Source: AP-15 sp963795485
Lineage (GTDB): Bacteria; Pseudomonadota; Alphaproteobacteria; ATCC43930; CGMCC-115725
NCBI GenBank assembly: GCA_963795485.1
Contig: CAWCIL010000006.1
Coordinates: 826,222-890,221 of the forward strand
Direction: 5' to 3'
Length of the DNA stretch: 64,000 nt
Every line of letters begins with the position of its first letter. Within the stretch, counting starts at the first letter, position 1. The notes beneath the pieces are model-generated. The model made no database searches. It worked only from the letters and a program-made list of their open reading frames with translations, and was not told the origin of the DNA. The position numbers and the translations under genes are program-made. Of this stretch, positions 1 to 9,525 are shown one piece after another.

Positions 1-2
1 TT

Positions 3-1857
3 ACCAACAGCAGAACCGGCGTCAGCGTCGGATTGATCTCGGGCGACGGAAACGGCATCGCCTTCCGCGGCGGCGTCGGGACGGTCACGAACTCCGGTTC
101 GATCAAGAGCTCCGCGGAAAACGGGGTCTACCTGAACGGCGGCGGCACCGTAACGAACCAGGCCGGCGGGCTGATTGCCGGGCATCTCGACGGCATCTAC
201 AACCGCGGCGTCGCGGTCAGCGTCGTCAATGCCGGTTTGATCGAGACCACCGGCACCCTTGACGGCATCTACCTGCGCGGCGGCGGCAGCGTCACCAACA
301 ACGCCGGGGCGACGATCGCCGGCAGCGCCGCCGGAGTGGCGCTCGGCCAGGCAGGCGGCGTCGTGACCAATAGCGGGATCATCAAGGGCGTGATCGGCTT
401 CTATGGCGGAATCCACCACGAGGGCAATACCACCCTGATCAATTTCGGTACGGTCGCCAGCACCTCGACGGCGACGGGCGCCGTGGCGGTTCAGATGGGC
501 AGCAGCGTCGGCACCAAGGCGCTGGTGGTCGAAAAGGGGGCGGTGTTTACCGGGCTGGTCGAGGGCGGCGGGCGGGGCGAGATCGAATTTGCCGCCGCCG
601 GCACCGCGGCGATGGGCGCCAATATTTCCGGCTTCAATACCGTCGCGTTGGCCAATGGCGGGGCCGACAGCCTGACCCTGGCAAACGCCAATTTTACCGG
701 TGTCAACGGTCGGATCACGGTGATCGGCGGCGACGACGGCAATACGGTCAACGCCTCCACGGTGACGACCGGGCAGCTGACTATCGACGGCGGCGCCGGC
801 GCCGATGTCCTGACTGGTAGCGCCAATGGCGAGCACGATTTTCGTGTTCACCGCGGCGACGCTGACCGCGGCGGATAAGATCACCGGCACCGGCTACAAC
901 AACGAGCTCGAGGTCACGACCCCCGGCACCATCGCGGTCGCCGGGGTGACCGCTGTTCAGATCTACCGGCTCGCCAATGGCGGGGCGAACAGCCTGACCT
1001 TGACCAATGCGAACTTCACCGACGTGCTCGCCAGGCCGATCAACATTTACGGCGGCACCGGCGGCAATACCATCAATGGCTCCGGGTTGACCGGCACCAC
1101 CGACAATCTCGACATTTACGGCGGCGCCGGGGCGGATGTGCTGAAGGGGGGCGCCGGCAACGATATTTTCGTCTTCACCGCGGCGAACCTGACCAAGACC
1201 GACACGGTCAGCGGCGGCGGCGGCAATAACGAATTGCTGATGACGACGGCCGGCGCGATCGCCGCCAATGGGGTCAGCGAGGTCGAAACTTATGTGCTGG
1301 CTGACGGTGCCGCCAATACCCTGAGTCTCGCCGCCGCCAATTTTGCCGTTGCCGGCTCGACGATCACGGTCTCCGACGGCAACAACGGCAACACGGTCAG
1401 CGCCGCGGGCGTGGCCGCACCCGACCGCATCGTCGTCTACGCCGGCGGCGGCGCCGATGTCCTGACCGGCGGCGCCGGGAATGACGTCTTCTACGCCGGC
1501 GGCGACACCACGATGACCGGCGGGGCTGGCGCCAATCTGTTTGTCTTTTCGGCGGCCGGCAGCAACACGATCGCCGATTTCACCGCGTCGGCGAGCAATG
1601 AGATGGAGTTTGTCAGCGGCTCGGGCTTTGTCCTGCCGGGCGCCACCGCGACGCCGAAGCCGCTCGGCAGCCTGTTCGTGCAGGATGCCGCCGGAAGCTT
1701 TACCGCCGCCACCGAGCACTTCGCTTATGGCACGACCAATGGCAACCTCTACTACTCGGCCAGCGGCGCCACCGCCGGCGAGGAGCTGGTAACACATTTG
1801 ACCGGCGATCCGACGTTGAGCGCGTCGCAGATCTCGCACCTGCTGTTCGTCACCTGA
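3..1857 (+). CDS. Beta-helix/RTX repeat exoprotein, 5' partial, one frameshift
   Basis: The frame is open to the left window edge, so the N-terminus is missing; about 617 residues remain. The first ~170 residues are glycine/asparagine-rich repeats of the VTNSG...DGIY type, typical of right-handed beta-helix passengers. The rest holds three imperfect copies of a ~107-110 residue unit (starting near 650, 973 and 1303), each ending in calcium-binding nonapeptides such as GGAGADVLTGG and GGAGNDIFVF. The C-terminus has the hydrophobic tail usual for type I secretion substrates, so the product is probably secreted and cell-surface or extracellular. The frame breaks near 833 (GGC-G-AGCACG): dropping one G joins the repeat ending ADVLTGSANG to TIFVFTAATL, as in the other repeat units. 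The stop overlaps the convergent TPR gene by 8 bp. No T1SS transporter is in the window. The ligand is unknown. Confidence 0.85.
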
Positions 1858-3226
1858 GGAGCTCGGCGGCGATCTCTGCGATCACCGGCTCCCAGCTTCG
1901 CTCGGCGGATTGGCGGAAGAGGCGCGCGCTCGGGTACCACGGGCTGTCGGCGCGGTCGAGCAGCCAGCGCCAGTCGGGCGCGTAGGGCAGCATGATCCAT
2001 ACCGGCTTGCCCATCGCACCGGCGAGGTGGGCGACCGCGGTGTCAACCGAGACCACCAGCTCGAGGCCTTCGAGGATCGCCATCGTGTCGGCGAAATCGC
2101 GGATTTCGGGGCCGAGGTTCAATAGCGGCGCACGTCCCCAATACTGGGCGATCTCGGCCTGCGCCGGACCTTTCTGCAACGACACCAGTGCGACGCCCGG
2201 CAGTGCCGCCAATGGCGCCAAGGCGGCGAGCCGGATCGAACGCCGCAGATCGTTGCGGTGGGTCGGGCGCCCGGCCCAGACGATGCCGATGCGCCGGTAG
2301 CCGCGCGGCAGCAATCCCCACAGCCGCTCGACCCAGACGGCGAATTTGGCGGCATCGGCGCGCAGGTAGGGCGCCGCCGCTGGGATCGTCTCCAGCCGCG
2401 TGCTGGCCAGACGCGGCAGGCTCGATAACGGGCAGAAGGCGGCGAAATCCGGCGCCCGGCGCCAATGGTCGAACATCGTGCCCACACCCGGCAGCTGTGC
2501 CATGACCGGCTGCAATTCGCTGCTGCAGGCGAGTGCGATGTCGGGGCAGCGCGCCGCCGCCCATGGGATGTAGCGGGCGAACTGGATCGCGTCGCCGTAG
2601 CCCTGGTCGGCGATCAGCAGCAGGGTCCGGCCGCGCCCGAGCGGCATGCCATCCCATTGCGGCCGGTCGCTCGGCGGCAACAACGGAGCCACCCCGGCGA
2701 GCCCGAAGCGCCACTCGTATTCGTCCCAGCCGCGGGCGAAATCGCCTCGCAGCAGCGAGGCCTCGGCAATAGCGAAATGGGCTCCGGCAAAACTCGCCTC
2801 GATCGCGAGCGCCCGCTCGGCCGCCAGGATCGCGTCGTCGAGATCGAGCCGGTCGTAATGGACGATGCCGAGATTATGGTGGCAGTGCGGGTCGGCGGGA
2901 TCGAGCGCTGCGGCCCGCCGGCCGGCGGCCAATGCGTCGTCGAGCCGGCCCAGTGCGCGGCAGACTTCGCAGAAATTGCGGTGAAACAATGCCGAGCCCG
3001 GATCGAGCATGATCGAGCGCTGCATCAACGCCGCCGCCTCGCCGGCCCGGCCGCGCCGATAGGCGAGGATGCCCTGTTGATGCACCGCTGCCGGCTCGTC
3101 CGGCGCCGCGGCGAGGATGCCGTCGACAATGGCTTGCGCCTCGTCGAGCCGGCCCTGCTGCTCGTGCTCGCTCGCCAGCGCCAGCAGTGCCGCCAGGTCG
3201 GGCCCGACGGCGTCAGTCGATTGCAT
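1850..3226 (-). CDS. TPR protein with GT9-like glycosyltransferase domain
   Basis: 458 residues. Residues ~10-180 form tetratricopeptide repeats rich in LDEA, AAAL and LDPG/LDPADP turns. Residues ~200-458 look like the glycosyltransferase-9/heptosyltransferase-like fold often fused to TPRs in alphaproteobacteria: IGIVWAGRPTHRNDLRRSI in mid-domain, then VVSVDTAVAHLAGAMGKPVW, the usual nucleotide-sugar site. The ATG at 3226 lies 14 bp inside the upstream sulfotransferase gene, suggesting translational coupling. It probably transfers a sugar to a protein or polysaccharide in the cytoplasm, but the substrate cannot be read from sequence. The neighbouring RTX exoprotein is a plausible acceptor (inference only). 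No frameshift is seen. Confidence 0.82.
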   Translation of the reverse strand: MQSTDAVGPDLAALLALASEHEQQGRLDEAQAIVDGILAAAPDEPAAVHQQGILAYRRGRAGEAAALMQRSIMLDPGSALFHRNFCEVCRALGRLDDALAAGRRAAALDPADPHCHHNLGIVHYDRLDLDDAILAAERALAIEASFAGAHFAIAEASLLRGDFARGWDEYEWRFGLAGVAPLLPPSDRPQWDGMPLGRGRTLLLIADQGYGDAIQFARYIPWAAARCPDIALACSSELQPVMAQLPGVGTMFDHWRRAPDFAAFCPLSSLPRLASTRLETIPAAAPYLRADAAKFAVWVERLWGLLPRGYRRIGIVWAGRPTHRNDLRRSIRLAALAPLAALPGVALVSLQKGPAQAEIAQYWGRAPLLNLGPEIRDFADTMAILEGLELVVSVDTAVAHLAGAMGKPVWIMLPYAPDWRWLLDRADSPWYPSARLFRQSAERSWEPVIAEIAAELLR

Positions 3227-5036
3227 AGCCCAGGCGCTCGATCGCCGGCGTCAGCATGTCGATGACCGGCGCCAATTGCGCGCGGTAATGGCGCCAGCGA
3301 TAGCGCGAGCCGTCATAGAGCGGCTCCGTGACCTGGGCATAGCTAGCAGTGCGCGCATAGCGCCGGTTCCGGTGAAAATCGAGACAGCGCCGGTCGAATT
3401 CCTCGCCGATGAAGTCGAGCATGCGCCGCACGCTCGCCTCCTGCTCGTCGACGATGTCCTCGTAGCGGACCGGCAGATAGCGCAACGCCAATTGCGCGCG
3501 GTAATGCTCGACCAGATCCAGGGTCAACAGATAATGCCGCGCCGCGCTCTCCAGCGCATAGCCGCAATAGAACCCGTGGGTCAGGTGATTGGAAAACGTT
3601 GACAACACGACATCGAGCGGATGGCGCAGCACGTGCAGCAGCGGTGCCTGCGGAAAAATCAGCGCGATCAGCCCCAGATGGGTTTCGTTGAGCGGCATCT
3701 TGTCGGTGAACCACCGGGTCTCGGGGCCGAGGATGCCGAGCCGGCGCACCCGTTCGAGGTAGTCGTCGCGCAGCGCGTCGAGCCCGTCGCGACGGTCGCC
3801 CATCCACAGCTCGGCCAAGGCCTCGGGATAGGCGAGGGGGCTGTTCAACGCCCGCGGCATCGTCGCCGCCAGCTCGTTGACGAATGGCAGCTCGTCGCCG
3901 GCGGCGATATGCGGGTGGGCCGACAAGGTCTGCTCGACCAAGGTCGTCCCCGATCGCGGAAATCCCAGGATGAAGATCGGCTGGGCGATGTCGTCGCGCG
4001 GTCGCGCCCGCGGCAGGATCTGCATCCGGGTTTCGCCGAAAAAGCCTTTGAGACGCGAGGCCAGCTGCAATGCCTCGTCGGCCCGGTAGGCGAGCCCGCT
4101 CTCGGCGTGGCACTGGCGCTTGCCCTCGTCAAACGCGGCAAAGGCCTCGTCCCAGCGCCCAAGCCGGTCGAGCAGCCGGCCCTTTTCCAATAGCTCGCCG
4201 GCGCCGAGCCCGCCGCTGCCGCCCGCTGCCGCGCGGTCGAGCACCGCGAGCGCCTCGGCATAGGCGCCGCTGCGGCCGTGCAACACCGCGCGCGTCAGCA
4301 GGATGCTCGGATCATTCGGGGCCAGCGCCTCGGCGCGGCCGAGCAATTCGCCGGCGCGGGCGAAGTTCCGGTCGGCCTCCTCCATGCGCGACCAGCCGAG
4401 CAGGGTCGGCACCACCTCCGGTGCGGCCGCCGCCGATTCCTCGTAGAGCCGGCGCGACTCGGTCATCCGGCCCTGGTTCTTCAAATTCCAGGCGAGGTTC
4501 GCCAATAGGATCGGGTCGCGCTCACGCGACAGCTCGATCACCCGGCGGTAATGGTATTCGCCGGTCTGCGGCCGGTTGGCCTCGGTCATGACCATGCCGA
4601 GGATGTTGTGCGATTGCGGGTTTTCGGGGGCGATGCGCACCCCGTTGCGGGCATGGGTCTCGGCCTCGGCGAGCGCCCCCTTGGCCAGCAGCAGCAGGCT
4701 CAATTCATGCGTTGCCCACAGCGTGTTCGGGTGCAATGCCACGAGGCGGCGCAGCAACGCCTCGGCAGCGGCGGCGCGGCCGTCGGCCCGGCAGATCCGC
4801 CACAGGGTCGAGAGCGCCTCCGGCTGCGCCGGCATCAGCTCCAGCACCTCGCGGCACAGCCGCTCGGCCTCGGCGAGCGCACCCCGTGCATGCGCGGCTA
4901 CCGCCTGCTCGACGACCGGCAACAGCGGGGCGCCCGAGCCCGGCGGCGGCAGGCCCGCGACATCGAGGCCGCAGCAGCGCAGGGTCCTGAGGCCGCTGCC
5001 GCACCTGCATGAGGATTGATCCGCCAGCATAGCCAT
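3213..5036 (-). CDS. SEC-C motif / TPR / sulfotransferase fusion protein
   Basis: 607 residues. The first 25 carry a SEC-C-like zinc knuckle (C10, C12, C21, C22 in CRCGSGLRTLRCCG). Residues ~35-325 are TPR-type helical repeats. Residues ~345-600 are a sulfotransferase: the PAPS 5'-phosphosulfate loop FILGFPRSGTTLVEQ, a second conserved block LLHVLRHPLDVVLSTFSNH, and the RYEDIV element. The family transfers sulfuryl groups from PAPS, so a secreted protein or glycan acceptor is likely. It is first in a two-gene operon, overlapping the TPR-glycosyltransferase by 14 bp. The ATG at 5036 was chosen because the SEC-C motif begins at once and a sigma70-like promoter lies about 47-74 bp upstream. A SEC-C knuckle on a TPR-sulfotransferase is uncommon in my experience. 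Confidence 0.88.
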   Translation of the reverse strand: MAMLADQSSCRCGSGLRTLRCCGLDVAGLPPPGSGAPLLPVVEQAVAAHARGALAEAERLCREVLELMPAQPEALSTLWRICRADGRAAAAEALLRRLVALHPNTLWATHELSLLLLAKGALAEAETHARNGVRIAPENPQSHNILGMVMTEANRPQTGEYHYRRVIELSRERDPILLANLAWNLKNQGRMTESRRLYEESAAAAPEVVPTLLGWSRMEEADRNFARAGELLGRAEALAPNDPSILLTRAVLHGRSGAYAEALAVLDRAAAGGSGGLGAGELLEKGRLLDRLGRWDEAFAAFDEGKRQCHAESGLAYRADEALQLASRLKGFFGETRMQILPRARPRDDIAQPIFILGFPRSGTTLVEQTLSAHPHIAAGDELPFVNELAATMPRALNSPLAYPEALAELWMGDRRDGLDALRDDYLERVRRLGILGPETRWFTDKMPLNETHLGLIALIFPQAPLLHVLRHPLDVVLSTFSNHLTHGFYCGYALESAARHYLLTLDLVEHYRAQLALRYLPVRYEDIVDEQEASVRRMLDFIGEEFDRRCLDFHRNRRYARTASYAQVTEPLYDGSRYRWRHYRAQLAPVIDMLTPAIERLGYAID

Positions 5037-5082
5037 CTACAATCGCGCCGGACCCGATCATTTTGGGTCGGCCCACTCGGAT

Positions 5083-5110
5083 TTAAAAGGGGAAAACCGG
5101 TTTTCGTCAA
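5083..5110 (-). promoter_or_regulatory. Putative sigma70-type promoter of the TPR-sulfotransferase operon
   Basis: On the minus strand TTGACG (5110-5105) is followed after about 17 bp by TTTAAA within an A/T-rich tract (5088-5083), about 47 bp upstream of the ATG at 5036. The A/T-rich patch stands out against the surrounding GC-rich DNA. No transcription data exist, so this is a pattern match only. Confidence 0.45.
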
Positions 5111-5134
5111 CACGGCCTTGGGCCGGGCGCGGCC

Positions 5135-5263
5135 ATGAGCCCCGCCGAAGTGCTGGCGCTCGCCGCGAAATATCTGCTCGACCGCGCCCGGCTCGAGCTG
5201 GCGCGCGAGGTCGCCGCGGCGGCCTTGGCCGAGGACGCTCGATGCGCCAATGCGCACAGCGTC
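5135..5263 (+). pseudogene. Truncated TPR gene remnant
   Basis: An ATG at 5135 opens about 43 residues that look like the first helical repeat of a TPR protein (EVLALAAKYLLDRARLELAR, then AAAALAEDARCANAHSV). This is the style of the neighbouring sulfotransferase family. After roughly 5263 the frame loses that character and becomes arginine-rich noise until a stop at 5501-5503. It lies divergently beside the TPR-sulfotransferase gene. I read it as the 5' stub of a lost paralogue, cut at a recombination junction. The stretch 5264-5423, up to the nickel transporter's stop, shows nothing I recognise. Confidence 0.4.
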
Positions 5264-5423
5264 ACTATTGCCATTACCGATCACACTCGAACAGTCGCGC
5301 GCAGGGGGGCGACGAGGCGTTCCTGCCATCGTTCACTGATCAGGCTCGGATCGCCCGGCAGGCCGATTCGCAACCCAATCCAACGGGTTGCTGCACTGTG
5401 GGAGGCGAGCAGCGCCGCTTCGC

Positions 5424-6506
5424 TCAGGGTGGGGGCGCTGCCGATCCGTTCGAGGCGGATGTCACCGGTATTTCGTCCAGACCCTTGTAGCGATAGACGA
5501 TGACCGAACCGACCCAGGCAGCGATGAACAGGCCGATGACGGCCACCCCGAGTGCCGTGAAGTTGCCGTTCAGCGCGCCGACGGCATGCCAAAATACGCC
5601 TTTCAACGCGAACTGATCGCCCATCAATCCCAGCGTCTCGATGCCCCCGATCACAACCGCGACCACGACCGACACAAAGGTGATGGTCAGGTTGTAGTAG
5701 AGCTTGCGAATGGGCTTGATGAATGCCCAGTTATAGGCGCTCAGCATCAGGATGCCGTCGGTGGTGTCGATCAGCGACATCCCGGCGGCGAAGAGCGCCG
5801 GGAACAGCATGATCGACCAGATCGAGACGCCTTTGGCGGCCGCGGTTGCCGAAACCGCGAGCACCGCAACCTCGGTCGCGGTGTCGAACCCGAGCCCGAA
5901 CAGGAAGCCGAGCGGATACATGTGCCAACTCCGGCTGACGAGTTGGAACAGCGGGCAGAACAAGCGCGCCAGCAGGCCGCGGCTGTTGAGCAGCAGGTCG
6001 AAATCCTCCGCCACGTAGCGCCCGCCCTTGCGCACGCGCTGGAAGGTTTGCCAGACGCCGCGCAGGATGATCAGGTTGGCGGCGGCAATGGCGAACAGGA
6101 ACACCGCGGAGACGCTGGTGCCGATGATGCTGCCGACCGCCTCGAACCGGTCGAACGACCCGGCCAGCGCCGTCGCCGTGCCGGCCACGCCGGCCGCGGC
6201 CAGGATCACGACGGTCGAGTGGCCCATCGCAAAGAACAAGCCGACCCCGACCGGCCGCTGGCCTTCCTGCATCAGTTTGCGGGTCGCGTTGTCGATTGCC
6301 GCGATATGGTCGGCGTTGACCGCATGACGAAGGCCGAACCCATAAGCCAGCAGCGCCGTGCCGAGCAGGACCGGCTGCCCGCCGAACACCAGCACGGCCC
6401 ATGCCCACACGGCCAGATTGGCGAGGATCAGCAGCGCGTAGATGGCGATAATCGGCTGCCGCAGCGCCGCGGGCTGTCGCAAGGTTCGGCTCAGCAAGGC
6501 GAGCAT
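5424..6506 (-). CDS. NiCoT family nickel/cobalt permease (HoxN/HupN/NixA type)
   Basis: 360 residues with about eight hydrophobic helices. Helix 2 carries the family signature RHAVNADHIAAID (H61, D66, H67), and LGFDTATEVAVLA is the second family block. It imports Ni2+ or Co2+ across the inner membrane with high affinity and low capacity. Which metal cannot be told from sequence, and no urease or hydrogenase genes are in the window. The start at 6506 is set by MLALLSRT. The frame happens to stay open far upstream through unrelated genes, so a very long merged reading (to 8534) is an artefact. It is last in a minus-strand run behind a DUF4331 gene and a small conserved gene. The 208 bp before it contain no NiCo or cobalamin riboswitch that I can recognise. 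Confidence 0.92.
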   Translation of the reverse strand: MLALLSRTLRQPAALRQPIIAIYALLILANLAVWAWAVLVFGGQPVLLGTALLAYGFGLRHAVNADHIAAIDNATRKLMQEGQRPVGVGLFFAMGHSTVVILAAAGVAGTATALAGSFDRFEAVGSIIGTSVSAVFLFAIAAANLIILRGVWQTFQRVRKGGRYVAEDFDLLLNSRGLLARLFCPLFQLVSRSWHMYPLGFLFGLGFDTATEVAVLAVSATAAAKGVSIWSIMLFPALFAAGMSLIDTTDGILMLSAYNWAFIKPIRKLYYNLTITFVSVVVAVVIGGIETLGLMGDQFALKGVFWHAVGALNGNFTALGVAVIGLFIAAWVGSVIVYRYKGLDEIPVTSASNGSAAPPP

Positions 6507-6714
6507 GTCGTTCTCTCTCTGGCGCCATATCCTCGGCGAGCCGCCGCCAATGACAGCCGGCAGCCGGGGTTCCCTCGACTCTTTGCGGCGGACCGATCGA
6601 GGGGCACAGCGATCGTGTCCACAAGGAATAATCGACGCGACCGCCGAACCACCGCGGACGCCGGGCGGCGCCGAGAGGTCAGTCTCGGCCGCGACCGGAG
6701 CTTCCTGCCTCAGA

Positions 6715-7023
6715 TCAACGCCAGTCGATCGTCGCGACCTCGCCGCCGACGATAGTAACGGTATTGGGCTTCTGCGCGTTTTCCCAAATGTCGTAGTCGC
6801 CAGCGCGCAGCCCGGGAAAGACCGCCGCGAACACCGGCCGGTCGTTAATTCTCCGCTCCAGGACCTCGACATGGACTCGCTTTGCTTCGCTGCCCTGTGG
6901 GCTGACCTCGATTTCCCGGCCGCGCAGCCCGGCATCGGTGTAGATGACCAGCGCCCCGACATCCTGTCCAATATCCAGCACGACGGTTTCCGAATGGACC
7001 CGGTCAATGTGTTGCTCAGCCAT
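6715..7023 (-). CDS. Conserved small protein of unknown function
   Basis: About 102 residues. I chose the ATG at 7023 over the one at 7041 because GGAGGAGG sits 9 bp before it as a ribosome site. Features are TVVLDIGQDVGALVIYT, then REIEVSP, VFAAVFPGLRAGDYDIW and a C-terminal VTIVGGEVATIDWR. This is an all-beta, carboxypeptidase-regulatory/transthyretin-like rhythm (inference). I recall similar small proteins in actinobacteria but cannot name a family. It lies between the DUF4331 gene and the nickel/cobalt permease on the same strand, so it may share their role. No signal peptide or cysteines are present. Confidence 0.6.
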   Translation of the reverse strand: MAEQHIDRVHSETVVLDIGQDVGALVIYTDAGLRGREIEVSPQGSEAKRVHVEVLERRINDRPVFAAVFPGLRAGDYDIWENAQKPNTVTIVGGEVATIDWR

Positions 7024-7162
7024 TTTCTTGGCCTCCTCCATAGATCTCGCTCCCTCATCAAAAACCCGCAGCCGCGCCTAGGGCTCAGACGCAAACACAC
7101 AATTCGCTCAACCCGTGATGGGCCGTCGAGGTGAGACGGCACCATCCGAATGCGTCTAAGCG

Positions 7163-8534
7163 CTAGGAACTCGGGTTGTCGAAGCCGGAGTAGGGTATCC
7201 CCAGATAGGGAAAGCTGGTCAGGAACGGGGAACTGATATTGGCCGGGGTGAGGCCATCGGTGACCGCGGATGCGGCCCCGTCCGGGCGCAAATGTCGGAT
7301 CGACCAGAGGGATGGTGACGCCGGCGATGGCGCGCAACTCGATCGTAAAGACGTCGTCGAACACCCGGCGTCCATTGGGAAATCCGGCGAGGTCGCCGCC
7401 CAAGATCCCGAAGATGCTCGGCCCCGTCGTCGTCGGTTTGATGGCCATGTTGAGCCGCAACAGATCGGCGAGCGTATCACCGGTGTAATTCTGGAAGCCG
7501 GAAATGATGCCCGCCGGGATCCCGGTCAGAAGAATGGCGACCAAATCGGCTCGATCCTTATGGTAAGCGGCCAGATTGGGGAAAACTCCCGGATAATACT
7601 CCACCAGCCGAACTGGGACCTCCGGCTGCTGTACATATTTGAGAAACTGCTTGTCCCTTCTGGGAGGTTGCGTGTTCCAGAAATCCTTGCGCCCGAGCGG
7701 GATGATGACTTCGTTGAACAACGGATCGCCGAGCCGCGAGACTTGCACCCATGGTCCCGCCTCGTCGACCTGCCCATTACCCTCGAAAATTCTCGCCTTC
7801 TGCCGACTGGCCGAAGCATAGACGCCGATGACCGAGCGCGGGTCGCTTTCATTCGTCGGATTGTAGCCGTCGCGCGTCAGCATCGTCTTGGGGACCTGGA
7901 TGGCCATGGTATGGACATTGAGCCGGTTGGTCCCATTGACGCCGGGGGCGGCGGCCATCGGATTGATATGCAGGTTCTGGAACGGCCGCAGATCGAGGAG
8001 GTCGAAGACCGCGCCCAAATCGACGTAGAACCCCTCCGCGCGCTGCCCGGCAAACACGGTCTCGCCACTCGGCAAACGGTGGATCGCCTGCTGAGCGAGC
8101 GCGGCATAGTTGGGCGTGGAAAAGGGGCCGATGTTGCAGGGCGGAGAGGCCAGGTCCTTGCCCAGGACGGTGGCGCGGCCATTCTTCACCCGGGTCAGCG
8201 AATAGAACTGGCGCTTATTCCAATTCGGATCGGTCAGCGAGCTGATCGGTCCGGTATTGTATAAAAAAGTGTCGGGATTTTGCAGCGTGCTATAGAAACG
8301 AAATTGATAGACGATGTCGTCGTCCGCGTCCCCGTCATTATCGATGTGGATCTCATAGAGCACATCATCGCCGAACTCATAGAAGTTCGGTCCGCCGGCC
8401 GGCCCTTCGAGCGGAATATAATTGGCGATCAAAGTGACCATGTCCGGATTGTCTGGGCTGACAAACGCGTAGACATCGGTGTTGTCGGCGACCGGGTCTT
8501 TGGAAATCTCCGGGGCTTCACGATGGGATGACAT
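7163..8534 (-). CDS. DUF4331 family protein, one frameshift
   Basis: About 456 residues after correction. It begins SSHREAPEISKDPVADNTD, the hallmark start of DUF4331. Further family blocks are DVYAFVSPDNPDMVTLIANY, NGTNRLNVHTMAIQVPK, SRLGDPLFNEVIIP and the segment DVFTIELRAIAGVTIP. Function is unknown. An AAGGAGAGG ribosome site precedes the ATG. Near 7285 the frame breaks inside VDPTFAP: removing one C from GCGCCCGGAC continues as DGAASAVTDGLTPANIS and stops at FDNPSS (7163), the expected end. The uncorrected frame instead runs through the downstream genes. It is second in the set Tat-signal protein / DUF4331 / small protein / NiCoT. Confidence 0.85.
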
Positions 8535-8631
8535 CTGTGCACCTCTCCTTTCAATCTGAAAAACGAGCGGCGGCTTTACAAAACGAATGGCCGCCTTACG
8601 AACGACCGCCTGCGCTGCGGAGAAGGCCTTG

Positions 8632-8919
8632 TCAGGCGCCCTGGCCCTCGCGGGTTGCTGCTACGAGGCGCGCAACGATTCGAGGATCGCGAAGGACGAT
8701 CTCCCGAGCCCCCACGAGGAGCGTCATCTCGCCCGTCGCGGGATTGCTGACATGGACCATTATCGATTTGGAGCCGGCGGCCTCGGCGGACAAAGGGGGC
8801 GCCGCAGCTTCCGGCGAGTGGCGGATGCCGGCCAGGGCCGGCATCGCGGGCAGCAAAGTCAGGGTTGCTGCGCTTACCGGGGTTTGCTGAAGAAACGAGC
8901 GTCGGGTCAGCTTTGTCAC
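8632..8919 (-). CDS. Small Tat-signal secreted protein, unknown function
   Basis: 95 residues from a GTG at 8919, preceded by AAGGAGA at good spacing, which favours it over an upstream ATG at 8967. The N-terminus TRRSFLQQTPVSAATLTLLP is a twin-arginine signal with a cleavage-like PALA. The ~65 residue mature part contains MVHVSNPATGEMTLLVGARE and the terminal DPRIVARLVAATREGQ. It probably acts in the periplasm. It sits 97 bp upstream of the DUF4331 gene on the same strand. I do not recognise the family. Confidence 0.65.
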   Translation of the reverse strand: MTKLTRRSFLQQTPVSAATLTLLPAMPALAGIRHSPEAAAPPLSAEAAGSKSIMVHVSNPATGEMTLLVGAREIVLRDPRIVARLVAATREGQGA

Positions 8920-9525
8920 TGTGCTCTCCTTAGCGATGACGTGGTTACTGCTTCGGCGGTCAATCATGTAACGAAAGATGCATCAAGCGGCGTAGCAGAT
9001 GGCGGGGGCAAAGGTCGTTTTACTGGAACTGTGACCGCGTATCGGGCGGATGTTCGAGAACGTACGCCCGAGCTCACAAAACCGCGCCATCGCCACCGCG
9101 CACAGCCGGTCACATTTGCGTGAGGTTCTGTTTGCCTGCCGAGACCTCGGCGCACAGGACTTCTCCTGGATAAGGGCGACCGGAATCCGTCGCTGCTCGC
9201 CTCTACGCAGCCATCCGCCGAATGGATGCAGGCGAGGCGAAAAAAATCACGCCTCAAGAAGTCATTCCGATGGAAAGCGGGCGGGCATCATCGGTCGCGG
9301 CGGCAGGTTTCCGGTGCAGCAGCAACGCCGCTGCGCAGCTCGAAGCGGTGGTCGGATGCGCAGGTTGCTGCCGAGCGGGTTGTCCCGCCGCTGCCTGACA
9401 GCTTGACCTTGGTGCGCCACAGGGACGACAGTTGTCGCCGAATCCAGCCGTTGCCCGGCCGCGCACCGCGCCGGTCCGTGTCGGCGGCGTGAACAGCACA
9501 CTCGAACCACGAAAGGGCCGCATTC
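8920..9525. other. Intergenic stretch without a recognisable gene
   Basis: About 600 bp between the Tat-signal gene and the divergent CoA transferase. Reading frames on both strands are arginine/alanine-rich with no family motif. It presumably holds both divergent promoters, but I find no convincing -35/-10 pair, terminator or structured RNA. Confidence 0.5.

Noticed and set aside
6507..6714. Nickel/cobalt or cobalamin riboswitch before the permease
   Set aside because: The region is GC-rich and can fold, but I find none of the conserved boxes of either class.
5424..8534. A single 1036-codon open frame joining DUF4331 to the nickel transporter
   Set aside because: The middle third has no family character. 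It arises because a +1 insertion near 7285 moves DUF4331 into a frame that happens to stay open to the transporter.
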